NCBI GenBank assembly: GCA_947627355.1
Contig: CANQVX010000001.1
Coordinates: forward strand, 124,001-188,000
Origin: an uncultured Bacilli bacterium
GTDB taxonomy: Bacteria; Bacillota_I; Bacilli_A; RFN20; CAG-631
Direction of reading: 5' to 3'
Length of the DNA stretch: 64,000 bases
Part shown: one piece after another, positions 9,866-19,786 of the stretch
How positions within the stretch are numbered: the stretch's first letter is position 1
Layout of the letters: each line of letters starts with the position of its first letter
Made by a program: the position numbers and the translations under genes
Notes under the pieces: generated by a model
What the model was told of the DNA's origin: nothing
The model's database searches: none
What the model saw: only the letters and a program-made list of their open reading frames with translations

Positions 9866-11174
9866 GGTTATTTATAGTGATAAAGATAATAAACTACAAC
9901 CACTTGAATATAAATATAGCAAATCCAAAACTGGTAATGTAAAAATAGACTTAACTAAGATAAGACAAACCATGATGGGCTTTGGTGGTGCTTTAACTCC
10001 AGCATCAGCCTACGTTTATAAGCAAATGGATGATAAAACTAAACATGAATTATTAAATGCTTTATATGCCCCTAAAGGACTTAACTATAACTTAGGTAGA
10101 GTATGTATTGGTTCTTGTGATTTTTCTACTAGCACTTATGATTATCTTTTAAGTGATGGTAGTTATGACTATAGCATAGAAAACACAAATCTATTTCCTT
10201 TTCTAGATGATGTCTATAAACTTAAAAAAATAAGTTTGATAGCTGTTCCTTGGACTCCACCAAAAGTATATAAAGATAACAATGATTATTTACATGGTGG
10301 AAGACTTAAGGATGATTGCTATCAAAAATATGCTAAATACTTAGTAAGTTATGTTTCAATGATGAAACAAAGAGGCTATCATTTAGATTATCTAACCATG
10401 CAAAACGAACCAGAAGCAAAACAAACTTGGGAATCATGTTTATATAGTCCTGAACAGGAAAATAAACTTCTCTTATTAGTTCATGAAGAACTTAAAAATT
10501 GTCGAGTAAATGATATAAAATTATATTTATTTGATCATAACAGAGATACCATTTTAAATAGAGCAACCACAAGCTTTAAAGATAAAAAAGTAAGAGCAAT
10601 TGTTGATGGAATAGCTTATCATTTCTATGACCGTGATAAGTTTAAAGAACTATCAAAAGTTAAAAATAGATTCAAAGAAAAGAATCTACTATTCACTGAA
10701 GGTTGTATTGAACTTTTATGTCTTGATAGTAATAATCCAACCAGTCAAATTGGTAAATTTAAAAATGGTTTAGTCTATGCTATCAATTATTTAAATGATT
10801 GTAACAATTATTCTAATGGCTTTATCGATTGGAATGTTTTACTTGATAATAATGGTGGCCCTAATCATGTTGGTAATTATTGTGAAGCTCCTATCATGTA
10901 TGATTTAGATAACAAGAAACTTATTTTCAATGCTTCTTATTATGTGATTTATCACTTTGCTCATTTTATAAAACCAGAAGCAAAATTTATAAAAATAAGA
11001 AATCAAAAAAATAATTTTCTAATTTCTGGATTTATAAATCCAGATAATTCGATTGTAATAATTTGTTTGAATTTAGATTTAAAGAAACGTAATATAAATA
11101 TAGGGATTGAATCGCAAAACATTCATCTTTGTTTAAAACCTTGTTCAATATCAACTATGGTAATAAACAAATAA
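9855..11174 (+). CDS. Glycoside hydrolase family 30 (GH30)-like, apparently cytoplasmic
   Basis: QTMMGFGGALTPASAYVY, NLGRVCIGSCDFS, VPWTPPKVYK, LTMQNEPEAKQTWESC (acid/base), LLFTEGC (nucleophile), YNNFIDWNVLLDNNGGPNHVGNYC-type GH30 motifs; no signal peptide. Confidence 0.88.
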   Translation: MKIKVIYSDKDNKLQPLEYKYSKSKTGNVKIDLTKIRQTMMGFGGALTPASAYVYKQMDDKTKHELLNALYAPKGLNYNLGRVCIGSCDFSTSTYDYLLSDGSYDYSIENTNLFPFLDDVYKLKKISLIAVPWTPPKVYKDNNDYLHGGRLKDDCYQKYAKYLVSYVSMMKQRGYHLDYLTMQNEPEAKQTWESCLYSPEQENKLLLLVHEELKNCRVNDIKLYLFDHNRDTILNRATTSFKDKKVRAIVDGIAYHFYDRDKFKELSKVKNRFKEKNLLFTEGCIELLCLDSNNPTSQIGKFKNGLVYAINYLNDCNNYSNGFIDWNVLLDNNGGPNHVGNYCEAPIMYDLDNKKLIFNASYYVIYHFAHFIKPEAKFIKIRNQKNNFLISGFINPDNSIVIICLNLDLKKRNINIGIESQNIHLCLKPCSISTMVINK

Positions 11175-11187
11175 AGGAGGAAGTTTT

Positions 11188-12204
11188 ATGGTTACTATCT
11201 ATGATATTGCAAGACACTGTAATGTCTCACCGGCAACGGTTTCTAAAGTTATTAACAATTACAAGTCTATATCTAGTGCTACTATTAAAAAAGTAACCAA
11301 CGCTATGAAGGAACTTGACTACATTCCAAACAATAGCGCTAAATATTTATCTAAAGGTGTTTCTAACAATGTTGGGATTCTTGCTTGTTTTAGAGATTCC
11401 ATTACACCATTTACTCATCCATTTTTCATGGAAATACTAAATTCGTTTCAACTTGAAATGAATAAAAACAAATATGAATTACTATTCGTTTCTCGTAATG
11501 TAGCTGGAAATACCGAAACATTTTATAAGAATTGCATTTCTAGACATATCGATGGTGTGTTAATGTTAGGTGAAATGCATAACAAAGAAATGGCTGAAGT
11601 TATAAGAAGTAAAATACCTGGTGTTGGCTTTGATTATGTTGGTAATTATATGGCTGGTGTATCTTCTAATAACTATGAGTTAATGGCTCAACTAACTGAA
11701 CATGTTATTTCTTTAGGTCATACTAATATTGTCTATATTGCTGGTGAACCTAATGAAATCACTAATAACCGAATAAATGGTTTTAAAGATACTCTTAAAA
11801 AACATAACATATCCTATGAAAACAACATCATTCAATCTAGATATGTTGACCTAGAAGACATTGAACTTTTAACCAATGAACTTTTAAAAAGAAAAAATAG
11901 ACCAACCGTTATCATGTATCCTGATGACTATAGTGCTATGAGAGGAATCGATACCATAAGAAAAGCAGGACTAGATTGTCCTAAAGATATCTCAGTTACT
12001 GGTTTTGATGGTATTGAAGTTGGCCAAATCTACTATCCTAGACTTACCACAGCAAAACAAGATACCAAAAAGATAGGTACCTTGCTTGCTAAGCAATTAT
12101 TACTTGAAATGAAAAATAAAAAATCGATCGAGGAACAAATAATCATTCCAGGATCGATTGTAATAGGTATGTCAACTGCTCAACTTAACAACCAACATAA
12201 ATAA
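11188..12204 (+). CDS. LacI-family transcriptional regulator
   Basis: MVTIYDIARHCNVSPATVSKVINNYKSISSATIKKVTNAMKELDYIPNNSAKYLSKG; periplasmic-binding-type effector domain. Confidence 0.95.
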   Translation: MVTIYDIARHCNVSPATVSKVINNYKSISSATIKKVTNAMKELDYIPNNSAKYLSKGVSNNVGILACFRDSITPFTHPFFMEILNSFQLEMNKNKYELLFVSRNVAGNTETFYKNCISRHIDGVLMLGEMHNKEMAEVIRSKIPGVGFDYVGNYMAGVSSNNYELMAQLTEHVISLGHTNIVYIAGEPNEITNNRINGFKDTLKKHNISYENNIIQSRYVDLEDIELLTNELLKRKNRPTVIMYPDDYSAMRGIDTIRKAGLDCPKDISVTGFDGIEVGQIYYPRLTTAKQDTKKIGTLLAKQLLLEMKNKKSIEEQIIIPGSIVIGMSTAQLNNQHK

Positions 12205-13648
12205 GTGAAGCATTATCATAACTAGCACTTCCATCTTCAACTGCTAGTGTTATTTCAACTTTCATAGTATCTTCAGGACAAACTAGACTATAAGTATAAG
12301 TCTTGTAATCTAAAGAATCTACTGGAATAACAACTTTTGAAGAAAGTACTCTGCCACCGGCATCTTTATATTGAATTTCAATGGCTGCATCAGTTTCTGC
12401 AGTCATTTTTTTAGCATCAATTGAAAAGTTATAACGATAACCTTCATAAGCATTGGTTAAGGTTTGAACTAAATATTCACCATGATATGTTTCAGTACTA
12501 TCAGTTGCGGCTTTTAAAAGAAAACCATGTTCGCTATTGTTACCAGTTGTAAGTTCAACACTACCAAGTGATGAACTATGAATAGCCCAACCAAAATAAG
12601 ATTGGTCACGACTAGAAACATCTAGGCTTTCCATATCACCATTAGAAAGTTTATTAACGTTTTTAACTTCATCTAGAGTGATAGTTTGAATGTTTAAACT
12701 TGATGGATCAACCTTTAGATAACCAGGTTGTGATCTACAAGTATCAACAAATTGAGTAGTTGGATCAAAAGCCTTGTAAGAAATAGATTTGATTAATAGA
12801 TAATCATGATCAAAGGCTGCACTTCCAGCCCATAGAGGTGGAAACCAAACACCAATCCATAATGGAGTTTCATATTCTGGTACTACATTACCTTCAAGTG
12901 ATTTATAAAACTTACCATCGATAAACCAATCAACACGTTTAATTCCTTGCAAGTTGTAATCAGTATACCAGTCAAAAGTATATTTATGAATCTTTCCATC
13001 ATTTAGATATAAGTCGTCAGTTACATCAACTGTATCAGTATCTTTTACTGTCTTTTTAGTCCAAGTTGTATACCAGATATTTTCAAAGTTAGTACCATTT
13101 GTTGTACCACCTATTTCAATATCAATTTCATTTTGGCTTGTTTCTTCGTTGTTAGTTAAAGTACAATAAGTCCACATTGTACTAACTCCTCCTTCACGAG
13201 GCATAGCCGCCATTTCAATTTCATATCTTCCTGGTCCTAAATGATTCTTAGATACAATACAACCACCCTCAGGAAGTCCAATCGTAGTAGGATCTTCTTT
13301 AGAATAATAACCTCTAGCCTTGATAGCTAGATATGAATCAGTCCCATCACTAGCATAAAACAAGTTACGATGTTTCATGCCACCATGTTCAGCCCCTTGT
13401 ACATTGGTATGCCATGCCCCTTCAAGAGCATAGAATAGATTATCATCCAAACCATTTTGAAATGTTTGGTTGAAGTTTTTAGTGTTTTCGTTATCAAAAG
13501 CAGCTCTTTGTTCAACAGTTTCATAATAATGTTCGAAATCAATTGGTCTACTTGATGAACCTTTTGAACTATCTTTTTTATCACAGCCAACACTAATAAA
13601 ACATACATTCATTGCTAACAATGAAAAAAGAATTTTGTTTGCTTTCAT
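12185..13648 (-). CDS. Secreted GH16 lipoprotein (laminarinase/endo-beta-glucanase-like) with C-terminal carbohydrate-binding-like module
   Basis: Lipobox FISVGC; GH16 catalytic EIDIEIG; C-terminal NGDMESLDVSS...FGWAIHSSS...YDNASLIYVG resembles CBM4_9-type jelly roll. Start refined after GGGAGACTT RBS. Confidence 0.85.
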   Translation of the reverse strand: MKANKILFSLLAMNVCFISVGCDKKDSSKGSSSRPIDFEHYYETVEQRAAFDNENTKNFNQTFQNGLDDNLFYALEGAWHTNVQGAEHGGMKHRNLFYASDGTDSYLAIKARGYYSKEDPTTIGLPEGGCIVSKNHLGPGRYEIEMAAMPREGGVSTMWTYCTLTNNEETSQNEIDIEIGGTTNGTNFENIWYTTWTKKTVKDTDTVDVTDDLYLNDGKIHKYTFDWYTDYNLQGIKRVDWFIDGKFYKSLEGNVVPEYETPLWIGVWFPPLWAGSAAFDHDYLLIKSISYKAFDPTTQFVDTCRSQPGYLKVDPSSLNIQTITLDEVKNVNKLSNGDMESLDVSSRDQSYFGWAIHSSSLGSVELTTGNNSEHGFLLKAATDSTETYHGEYLVQTLTNAYEGYRYNFSIDAKKMTAETDAAIEIQYKDAGGRVLSSKVVIPVDSLDYKTYTYSLVCPEDTMKVEITLAVEDGSASYDNASLIYVGC

Positions 13649-13742
13649 AATATTCAAGTCTCCCATCTGTTTGTTAAGAAATCGCTTTCCTAAATTCAAT
13701 TTAGCATATATTTTATTGGTTTTCAATAATTTAATCTAAAAA

Positions 13743-13756
13743 TGTAAGCGTTTACA
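13743..13756. promoter_or_regulatory. LacI/CcpA-type operator (cre-like palindrome)
   Basis: TGTAAGCGTTTACA matches the cre consensus TGWAARCGYTWNCA at every position; sits between divergent GH16 and surface lipoprotein genes. Confidence 0.75.
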
Positions 13757-13764
13757 TATTCTTG

Positions 13765-13794
13765 TTGACAAAAAAATCGGGGGGGGAGTATAAT
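13765..13794 (+). promoter_or_regulatory. Promoter with G8 tract in the -35/-10 spacer
   Basis: TTGACA (13765-13770) - 18 nt AAAAAATCGGGGGGGGAG - TATAAT (13789-13794). Confidence 0.75.
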
Positions 13795-13864
13795 GAAATT
13801 GCGAATAAGGAAACCGATTTCTTAACTTTTTTTCGCTTGTATTATGAAAGGGGGAAATACATTC

Positions 13865-16396
13865 ATGAAAAAAAATAAGCTTTTAACGTTTCTTGCATTT
13901 ACTCTATTCGTAGGTTTAGCTGTTAGCGCTTGTTCTGATAAAGTGAATGATAGTAGTAGCAGTTCCAAATCTGGAAGTTCTACCTCTATCAGTAGTTCTT
14001 CAACAACAATAGATAGTTCAAGCACAACAACAAATAATTCAAGTAGCACTACTACCACTGATTCAACAACGGCTCAATCATCAACTCCGTCAGTTGATCC
14101 AAGCACTGATAGTAGCACTACATCTCCAGTAACACAACCAATCGTTGTTTCAATTGCTGGGGAACAAAATGTTAATGTCGATAGTACAATCACTTTAACA
14201 GCAACTGTACAAAACTCAACTCAAGGTGTAACTTGGGCTTCTGATCACAACAACATTGCTACAGTTACTGCTGGTGAATCAAACACTGCAACAGTTAGAG
14301 GTATCTCTGAAGGTCAAGCAGTAATCACTGCTACATCTAAAGAAGATACTGAAAAGAAAGCAACAATTACAATTACTGTTGTAGACACAAGAGTTAAAAT
14401 TAGTGTTCAAGTTGCTGACTACGCAACTGCTGAAACCGCAGAAACTTCTGTAGAAGAAGGATCTGGTGCTCGTTCACTTAAAGTTAGCGTAACAAATCTT
14501 CCAACCGGAAAAACAGAAAATGATGTAACAATCACATGGCCAGAAAGCAATGCTATGCATACAATTGAAGCACATAACGTTTTAGGTTCTAACAAATTTG
14601 TTACAGGCTATGTTCCAATGGGCGCTGGTCGTGATCATCTAGAAATTAAAGTTAAAATTGGCGATGACGAATATGTACAAGTTTACAACTTCCCAATCAC
14701 TAGAAAAGATGCAGATTATACTGTTATTTCTACACCTAAACAATTTATCGATTTAGTAGAAAATGCTAACCCTACAGGAAAATATATTTTGGGTGCAAAC
14801 CTAGACTTAACAGGATATGTTAAAAACTACGCTACCGCATCAACAACTTTTGTTGGTGTACTAGATGGTGACGGCCACACAATTAAAGGTATAACTCAAA
14901 AACCTACTAATGGTGTTGATGGCGGTTTCTTCTTAGTATTTAATGGTATTTTAAGAAATATTCGTTTAGAAGGCGAAGTATTTGCTGAAAAAGGATTTAC
15001 TGGCCTTTTTGCAAAAGAAATATTAGCTCGTTCAGTTGTTCAAGATGTAATGGTTATTTCAAAAGATGTTACAGAACCAGCTGATCCTGCAGATTGGACA
15101 TGGCAAAGAAATGGTACAATTGCCGCTTTTAATAGAGGCCTTGTAATGGATAGTATCCTATTAGAAAATCCTGATGGAACTAGAAACAATCGTACTATTT
15201 CAACAATTCCTTATGGCGCTAACAAAGCTCATAAAGCTAGCGCTGAAGGCGCCGGATTAATGTATAACGTTTACACAAACGGTGGAAACGATGGTACTGG
15301 AAATGATACATCAATGGTATTTGATCCAGGTAATGAATATTACTCAACAATTGATTATAAAGAATTTCATAATGAATGGAAATATACAGAAAAATTAGCT
15401 GCTGATTATGCTTTAGATACAACTATTTGGACTTTAGCTGATCATCAATTACCTAAGCTAGCTCATGATGCAGATCAATTTGTTACAATTCAACCATCTG
15501 TTGAAATTACAGGTCAAGAAACTTCTGTTAAAGTTGGAAATTCAATTACTTTAACTGCTGTTCCTACTTTCGTTGATTCTAGCAAAACTATCACTTACGC
15601 ATTTGCCGCAAGTGAAGCTGGAAAAGTAAACATCACTAACGATGGTGCTGTTGCAACCGTTGAAGGTGCTGCTGAAGGTTCAGTTAACATTACATGTACA
15701 ATGACTTATGAAGATAAACAATATACATCTGCTCCTTTTGCAGTTACAGTACTATCAGCAGATGCTCCTGATCATACCGGATTAGAAATCAAAGATCTTG
15801 CTGGCCTAAAAGCATTCTTTAACGGAAATGCATCAAACAATGATGTAGATGCTTATTTAAGTGCTGATATCGATTGTACAGGCTGGGATGATATACCTGA
15901 TATTGCTATGGCTGATACATATAGAGCTAAATTTGATGGCGCCGGTCATAGATTATATAATCTTACAATTAAAAGCACTTTATTCAATAGTATTGGTGAA
16001 AACGGAAGCGTATTTGACCTAACGCTCGAAGGAACTTATACTGGCACTGGTGGATATGCTTATTTATGCTATGGCAATAATGGTTTAATTCATGATGTTG
16101 ATTTAAAAATCGCTATTGACGTTGCTTTAAATGCTGTTCCTAATGCTCCATTTGCACAAAATGGAAACGGAACAATTAGAGATTGCACAGCTGATGTTAC
16201 ATTTGTAGAAGGAAAACTTTGTAGAAATTACTTTGCAGTAGAAGCAGCTGGTGGTGCAACAATCGAAAATGTTACAGTTACTTATCATAATGCAGTAACT
16301 TCTGCTGAAGGTGATGCAAATCCAGATAAAAGTACTATTAACGCAGCTCCTTATGAAGGTAAAGTTGAATTAATCAACGGCGACGCTGCTGCATAA
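13865..16396 (+). CDS. Large surface lipoprotein: Ser/Thr-rich linker, BIG2-like domain, beta-helix/GLUG-like repeats
   Basis: Lipobox LAVSAC, SSSSSKSGSSTSISSSSTT linker, VNVDSTITLTATVQNSTQGVTWASDHNNIATVTAGESNTATVRGISEGQAVITATS (BIG2-like), LGANLDLTGY...FVGVLDGDGHTIKGI (GLUG-type). Confidence 0.8.
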   Translation: MKKNKLLTFLAFTLFVGLAVSACSDKVNDSSSSSKSGSSTSISSSSTTIDSSSTTTNNSSSTTTTDSTTAQSSTPSVDPSTDSSTTSPVTQPIVVSIAGEQNVNVDSTITLTATVQNSTQGVTWASDHNNIATVTAGESNTATVRGISEGQAVITATSKEDTEKKATITITVVDTRVKISVQVADYATAETAETSVEEGSGARSLKVSVTNLPTGKTENDVTITWPESNAMHTIEAHNVLGSNKFVTGYVPMGAGRDHLEIKVKIGDDEYVQVYNFPITRKDADYTVISTPKQFIDLVENANPTGKYILGANLDLTGYVKNYATASTTFVGVLDGDGHTIKGITQKPTNGVDGGFFLVFNGILRNIRLEGEVFAEKGFTGLFAKEILARSVVQDVMVISKDVTEPADPADWTWQRNGTIAAFNRGLVMDSILLENPDGTRNNRTISTIPYGANKAHKASAEGAGLMYNVYTNGGNDGTGNDTSMVFDPGNEYYSTIDYKEFHNEWKYTEKLAADYALDTTIWTLADHQLPKLAHDADQFVTIQPSVEITGQETSVKVGNSITLTAVPTFVDSSKTITYAFAASEAGKVNITNDGAVATVEGAAEGSVNITCTMTYEDKQYTSAPFAVTVLSADAPDHTGLEIKDLAGLKAFFNGNASNNDVDAYLSADIDCTGWDDIPDIAMADTYRAKFDGAGHRLYNLTIKSTLFNSIGENGSVFDLTLEGTYTGTGGYAYLCYGNNGLIHDVDLKIAIDVALNAVPNAPFAQNGNGTIRDCTADVTFVEGKLCRNYFAVEAAGGATIENVTVTYHNAVTSAEGDANPDKSTINAAPYEGKVELINGDAAA

Positions 16397-16410
16397 TTAA
16401 TCATGTTGTC

Positions 16411-16445
16411 AAAGGCTCTTTGGTTCTGACAAAGAGCCTTTTTTA
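16411..16445 (+). terminator. Intrinsic terminator after surface lipoprotein gene
   Basis: AAGGCTCTTTG ... CAAAGAGCCTTTTTT. Confidence 0.85.
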
Positions 16446-16464
16446 AAGTATAGGAGGGATAGAT

Positions 16465-17901
16465 ATGAAACTTAATAAATACTTATTAGCAACGGTAGCA
16501 TGTTTAAGTGCTTTAAGTTTAACTGGTTGTGGAAAAAAGACTGTTAAACGTAATGAAAATGAACTTCTAATCTGTGTTTATGATGGTGGTTATGGAACCG
16601 ACTGGATTGATGCTCTTGCTAAAGATTATGAAGCAAAAACAGGCATTACCGTTACTTGGACTGCTGATACAAGTTTACTTGATCGTATCGAAGATCAACT
16701 AAACAATGTCAGCGATTATGATATCTATATGTCACAAGATATCAACTGGCAAAACTTTGCTGCTCAAGGATTACTAGCTAACCTTGATGATTTATATGAT
16801 CAAGATGTTGAAGGAGTTAAATTCAAAGATCGTCTAGTTCCAGCAGCTGAAGAAATGTCAAAAGCTGAAGATGAAAATGGCGATATGCACTACTACAAGG
16901 TATGTTATACCCAAGGTGCTGGTGGTATCGTTTATAATATTGATATGTTTGAAGAACATGGTTGGCAAGTACCAACTACTTATGAAGAATTAAAGACATT
17001 ATGTCAAACCATCATCAATGCTCATGTCGATGCTGGTGATAGAAAAACAGTTGTACCATTTGCTTGGTCTGGTAGTGATAGACAATACTATTGGGATTAT
17101 CTAGTATTTGAATGGTGGGCTCAACTTGCTGGTATGGAAACAATCAATAAATTTAGAGCCTTCAAAGGACCAGATGATGGTACTTATGCAAAAGGTTATG
17201 AAGTATATAATCCTACTGGAGTCTATAAAGATTTCTGGACAGCATATGATATGTGGTATGACCTAATTGCCATGAATAAATCTAATTCTATCAATGGTGC
17301 TTATGGTACTAACTTACTAACAGCTCAATCAGCATTTGCTAACAAAGAAGCTGCTATGATTCCTTATGGTCAATGGGCTAAACATGAAATTGAAAATGCT
17401 GTTAATAGAAAACTTGATTTCGATGTTGCTATGATGCCAACTCCTAAGGCTAAAGCTGATAGTGCTCAATATAACTACATGGTTGGTTTTGGTGATTCTA
17501 TGATTATTCCTGAAAATACACCTAACAAGAAACTAGCCAAAGATTTCATTGCTTATATGGCAACTAAAGAAGCATGCAAAACATTCGTTGAAAAGGCTGA
17601 AGGACCATTCCTTGCATTTGATTATAGTGGTGTTGATTTATCAAGTATTGAAGCAAATGATACTTATGTTAAATCAATTCATGATAAATTATCAAATTCA
17701 ACTTGTTTCCATTTAGCTAGTCAAAATCCAATGACTTATTTCAATGTTAACAAGTTAATGCCTTGGATTGAAAATAACTATTACTATGCTTCTGCATGTT
17801 CAAAACCTGAAGATAACACTTCTGCAACATTAAGTACAAAAATATATAACACAGCTAAAAATAGCTGGCCTGTCTGGATGCGTAACGCTGGAGTTAATTA
17901 G
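16465..17901 (+). CDS. Carbohydrate ABC transporter substrate-binding lipoprotein
   Basis: Lipobox LSLTGC; extracellular solute-binding (family 1-like) features WTADTSLLDRIEDQLN, AAMIPYGQWA. Confidence 0.88.
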   Translation: MKLNKYLLATVACLSALSLTGCGKKTVKRNENELLICVYDGGYGTDWIDALAKDYEAKTGITVTWTADTSLLDRIEDQLNNVSDYDIYMSQDINWQNFAAQGLLANLDDLYDQDVEGVKFKDRLVPAAEEMSKAEDENGDMHYYKVCYTQGAGGIVYNIDMFEEHGWQVPTTYEELKTLCQTIINAHVDAGDRKTVVPFAWSGSDRQYYWDYLVFEWWAQLAGMETINKFRAFKGPDDGTYAKGYEVYNPTGVYKDFWTAYDMWYDLIAMNKSNSINGAYGTNLLTAQSAFANKEAAMIPYGQWAKHEIENAVNRKLDFDVAMMPTPKAKADSAQYNYMVGFGDSMIIPENTPNKKLAKDFIAYMATKEACKTFVEKAEGPFLAFDYSGVDLSSIEANDTYVKSIHDKLSNSTCFHLASQNPMTYFNVNKLMPWIENNYYYASACSKPEDNTSATLSTKIYNTAKNSWPVWMRNAGVN

Positions 17902-17906
17902 TTGTT

Positions 17907-18830
17907 ATGGAAAACACAATCGATAAAAAAGAAAAAAGAAAAAGATTTATTATCAAGGGGACTACTATCTTTATTATCGTTATGTTGTTTTATCCAGTAG
18001 CCCATTTCTTGTTAATGTGGTTTGGTGTTAATATCAATTCAATCTTATTAACATTCAAAACACCTGTTAGAAACAAACTAGAATTTCTAAAATTTAATGA
18101 GTTATTTTATAATTATCAAACTTTATTTGCTTCATTGAAACTAGAAACTACTCAAAAACTATTCATGGCAAGTGGTGTTTATTTCATTATTTCATGCTTT
18201 ATAACTTTACCAATTGCTATGTTCTTTTCCTACTTTATCTTTAAAAAGATTTCTTGGAATGGTTTTTTCAAGGTAATATTCTTTATTCCTAGTATCTTAC
18301 CTTTGGTAGTTCTAACCTTTATTTATAAGAATAGTTTTGATGTTAGTAGCGGCTTTATCGGAGTCGCACTTGGCAAAATGGGAGTAAGTACACTTGATTT
18401 GTTTATTGGAGACAATGCTCAATGGATGGTTTGGATTTTTTGTATCTGGGCCGGTATTGGTTATGATGTAATCTTATTAACCTCAGGTATGGCAAGAATT
18501 CCTAGAGATATCCTAGAATCATGTAAGATGGATGGTGTTAAACCTATGAAAGAATTCTTTAGAATCATCATTCCTCTAACATGGCCAACTATCACAACCT
18601 TATTTGTTCTAGGTATGATGTCAGTATTTAATGTCTTCATGCAACCAATGTTTATTACTCAAGGGCAATTTAACACAATGACAATTGGCTTACAAATTTA
18701 TCAACAAAGTAGAGGTAGTGGTTTACAAGAACCAGCAACTTTAGGTCTATTTTGTTCATTAGTTGGAGCCCCTATAATTGTCTTAGTTCGTTACTTGCTA
18801 AATAAAAAATATGAGGATGTGAGCTTCTAA
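17907..18830 (+). CDS. Carbohydrate ABC transporter permease (UgpA/MalF type)
   Basis: EAA-like motif ILESCKMDGVKPMKEFFRIIIPLTWPTI; multiple TMs. Confidence 0.9.
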   Translation: MENTIDKKEKRKRFIIKGTTIFIIVMLFYPVAHFLLMWFGVNINSILLTFKTPVRNKLEFLKFNELFYNYQTLFASLKLETTQKLFMASGVYFIISCFITLPIAMFFSYFIFKKISWNGFFKVIFFIPSILPLVVLTFIYKNSFDVSSGFIGVALGKMGVSTLDLFIGDNAQWMVWIFCIWAGIGYDVILLTSGMARIPRDILESCKMDGVKPMKEFFRIIIPLTWPTITTLFVLGMMSVFNVFMQPMFITQGQFNTMTIGLQIYQQSRGSGLQEPATLGLFCSLVGAPIIVLVRYLLNKKYEDVSF

Positions 18831-19768
18831 TGACAAACTTTATCAAAGAAAGATTTATCAATTACAAAGCTAGCAAAAGACAAGAAAAATACGAAAAACA
18901 ACATGATATTTTATATAAACGTCATAAATCAGAAAAAGTATTGTTTATTATCATGTTTGCTGTTTTCTTTATCTTTGCTGTATCCTTTATTTTCCCATTT
19001 TGTTGGATTTTAATTAACTCATTAAAAAGTCAAACTGAATTTGCTAACAATTTCATTGGACTTCCTAAAAACTGGACATTTGAAAACTTCAAGGAAGCCT
19101 TTACTTATAGTAGCGTAGCAACCCGCAATTATAACCTCTTTCAAATGATGGGAATGAGCGTTATCATTGCAGGTATTGGTACTGTGGTAACAGTATTTAC
19201 CAGTTCTGCTGCTGCTTATGTCGTTGCTAAATATAAATTCCCAGGAAGAAATATTATATTTGGTGTTGTTATCTTTTCACTAATTGTACCAATTGTTGGA
19301 TCCCTTCCAAGCCAAATCCAATTAATGGATGCGATGGGTTTATCTGATACTGTTATTGGTTGTATCTTCTTGTATTCTGGTGGCTTTGGTATGAACTTCT
19401 TATTACTATATAGTTTCTTTAAGAATCTATCATGGACTTATGTTGAAGCCGCTAAAATCGATGGAGCTAGTGATTTTAGAATCTTCTTTAGAATCATTGT
19501 TCCAATGGCCAAAGGTCCAATCATTGCTATCTCAATCATTCAATTGATTGGTTTATGGAACGATTATCTAACACCATCTATCTATTTACCTGAACAACCA
19601 ACCATTGCGGTAGGTTTAAAATACATGACTGATACAATGGTTCAAAAGGGAACATATACCTTATTATTTGCAACAATTATCTTAACTTTATTACCTATTC
19701 TTCTACTATTCTGTATGTTTTCTAAGACCATTATGGAAAACACATCTGTTGGTGGATTAAAAGGTTAA
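18830..19768 (+). CDS. Carbohydrate ABC transporter permease (UgpE/MalG type)
   Basis: EAA motif YVEAAKIDGASDFRIFFRIIVPMAKGPI; start overlaps upstream stop. Confidence 0.9.
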   Translation: MTNFIKERFINYKASKRQEKYEKQHDILYKRHKSEKVLFIIMFAVFFIFAVSFIFPFCWILINSLKSQTEFANNFIGLPKNWTFENFKEAFTYSSVATRNYNLFQMMGMSVIIAGIGTVVTVFTSSAAAYVVAKYKFPGRNIIFGVVIFSLIVPIVGSLPSQIQLMDAMGLSDTVIGCIFLYSGGFGMNFLLLYSFFKNLSWTYVEAAKIDGASDFRIFFRIIVPMAKGPIIAISIIQLIGLWNDYLTPSIYLPEQPTIAVGLKYMTDTMVQKGTYTLLFATIILTLLPILLLFCMFSKTIMENTSVGGLKG

Positions 19769-19786
19769 TCGTAAGGAGGAAAAAAC

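Noticed and set aside
13822-14058. 78-aa minus-strand ORF over the Ser-rich linker region
   Set aside because: Reverse translation of Ser/Thr-rich low-complexity codons gives Val/Leu/Glu runs; artefact.
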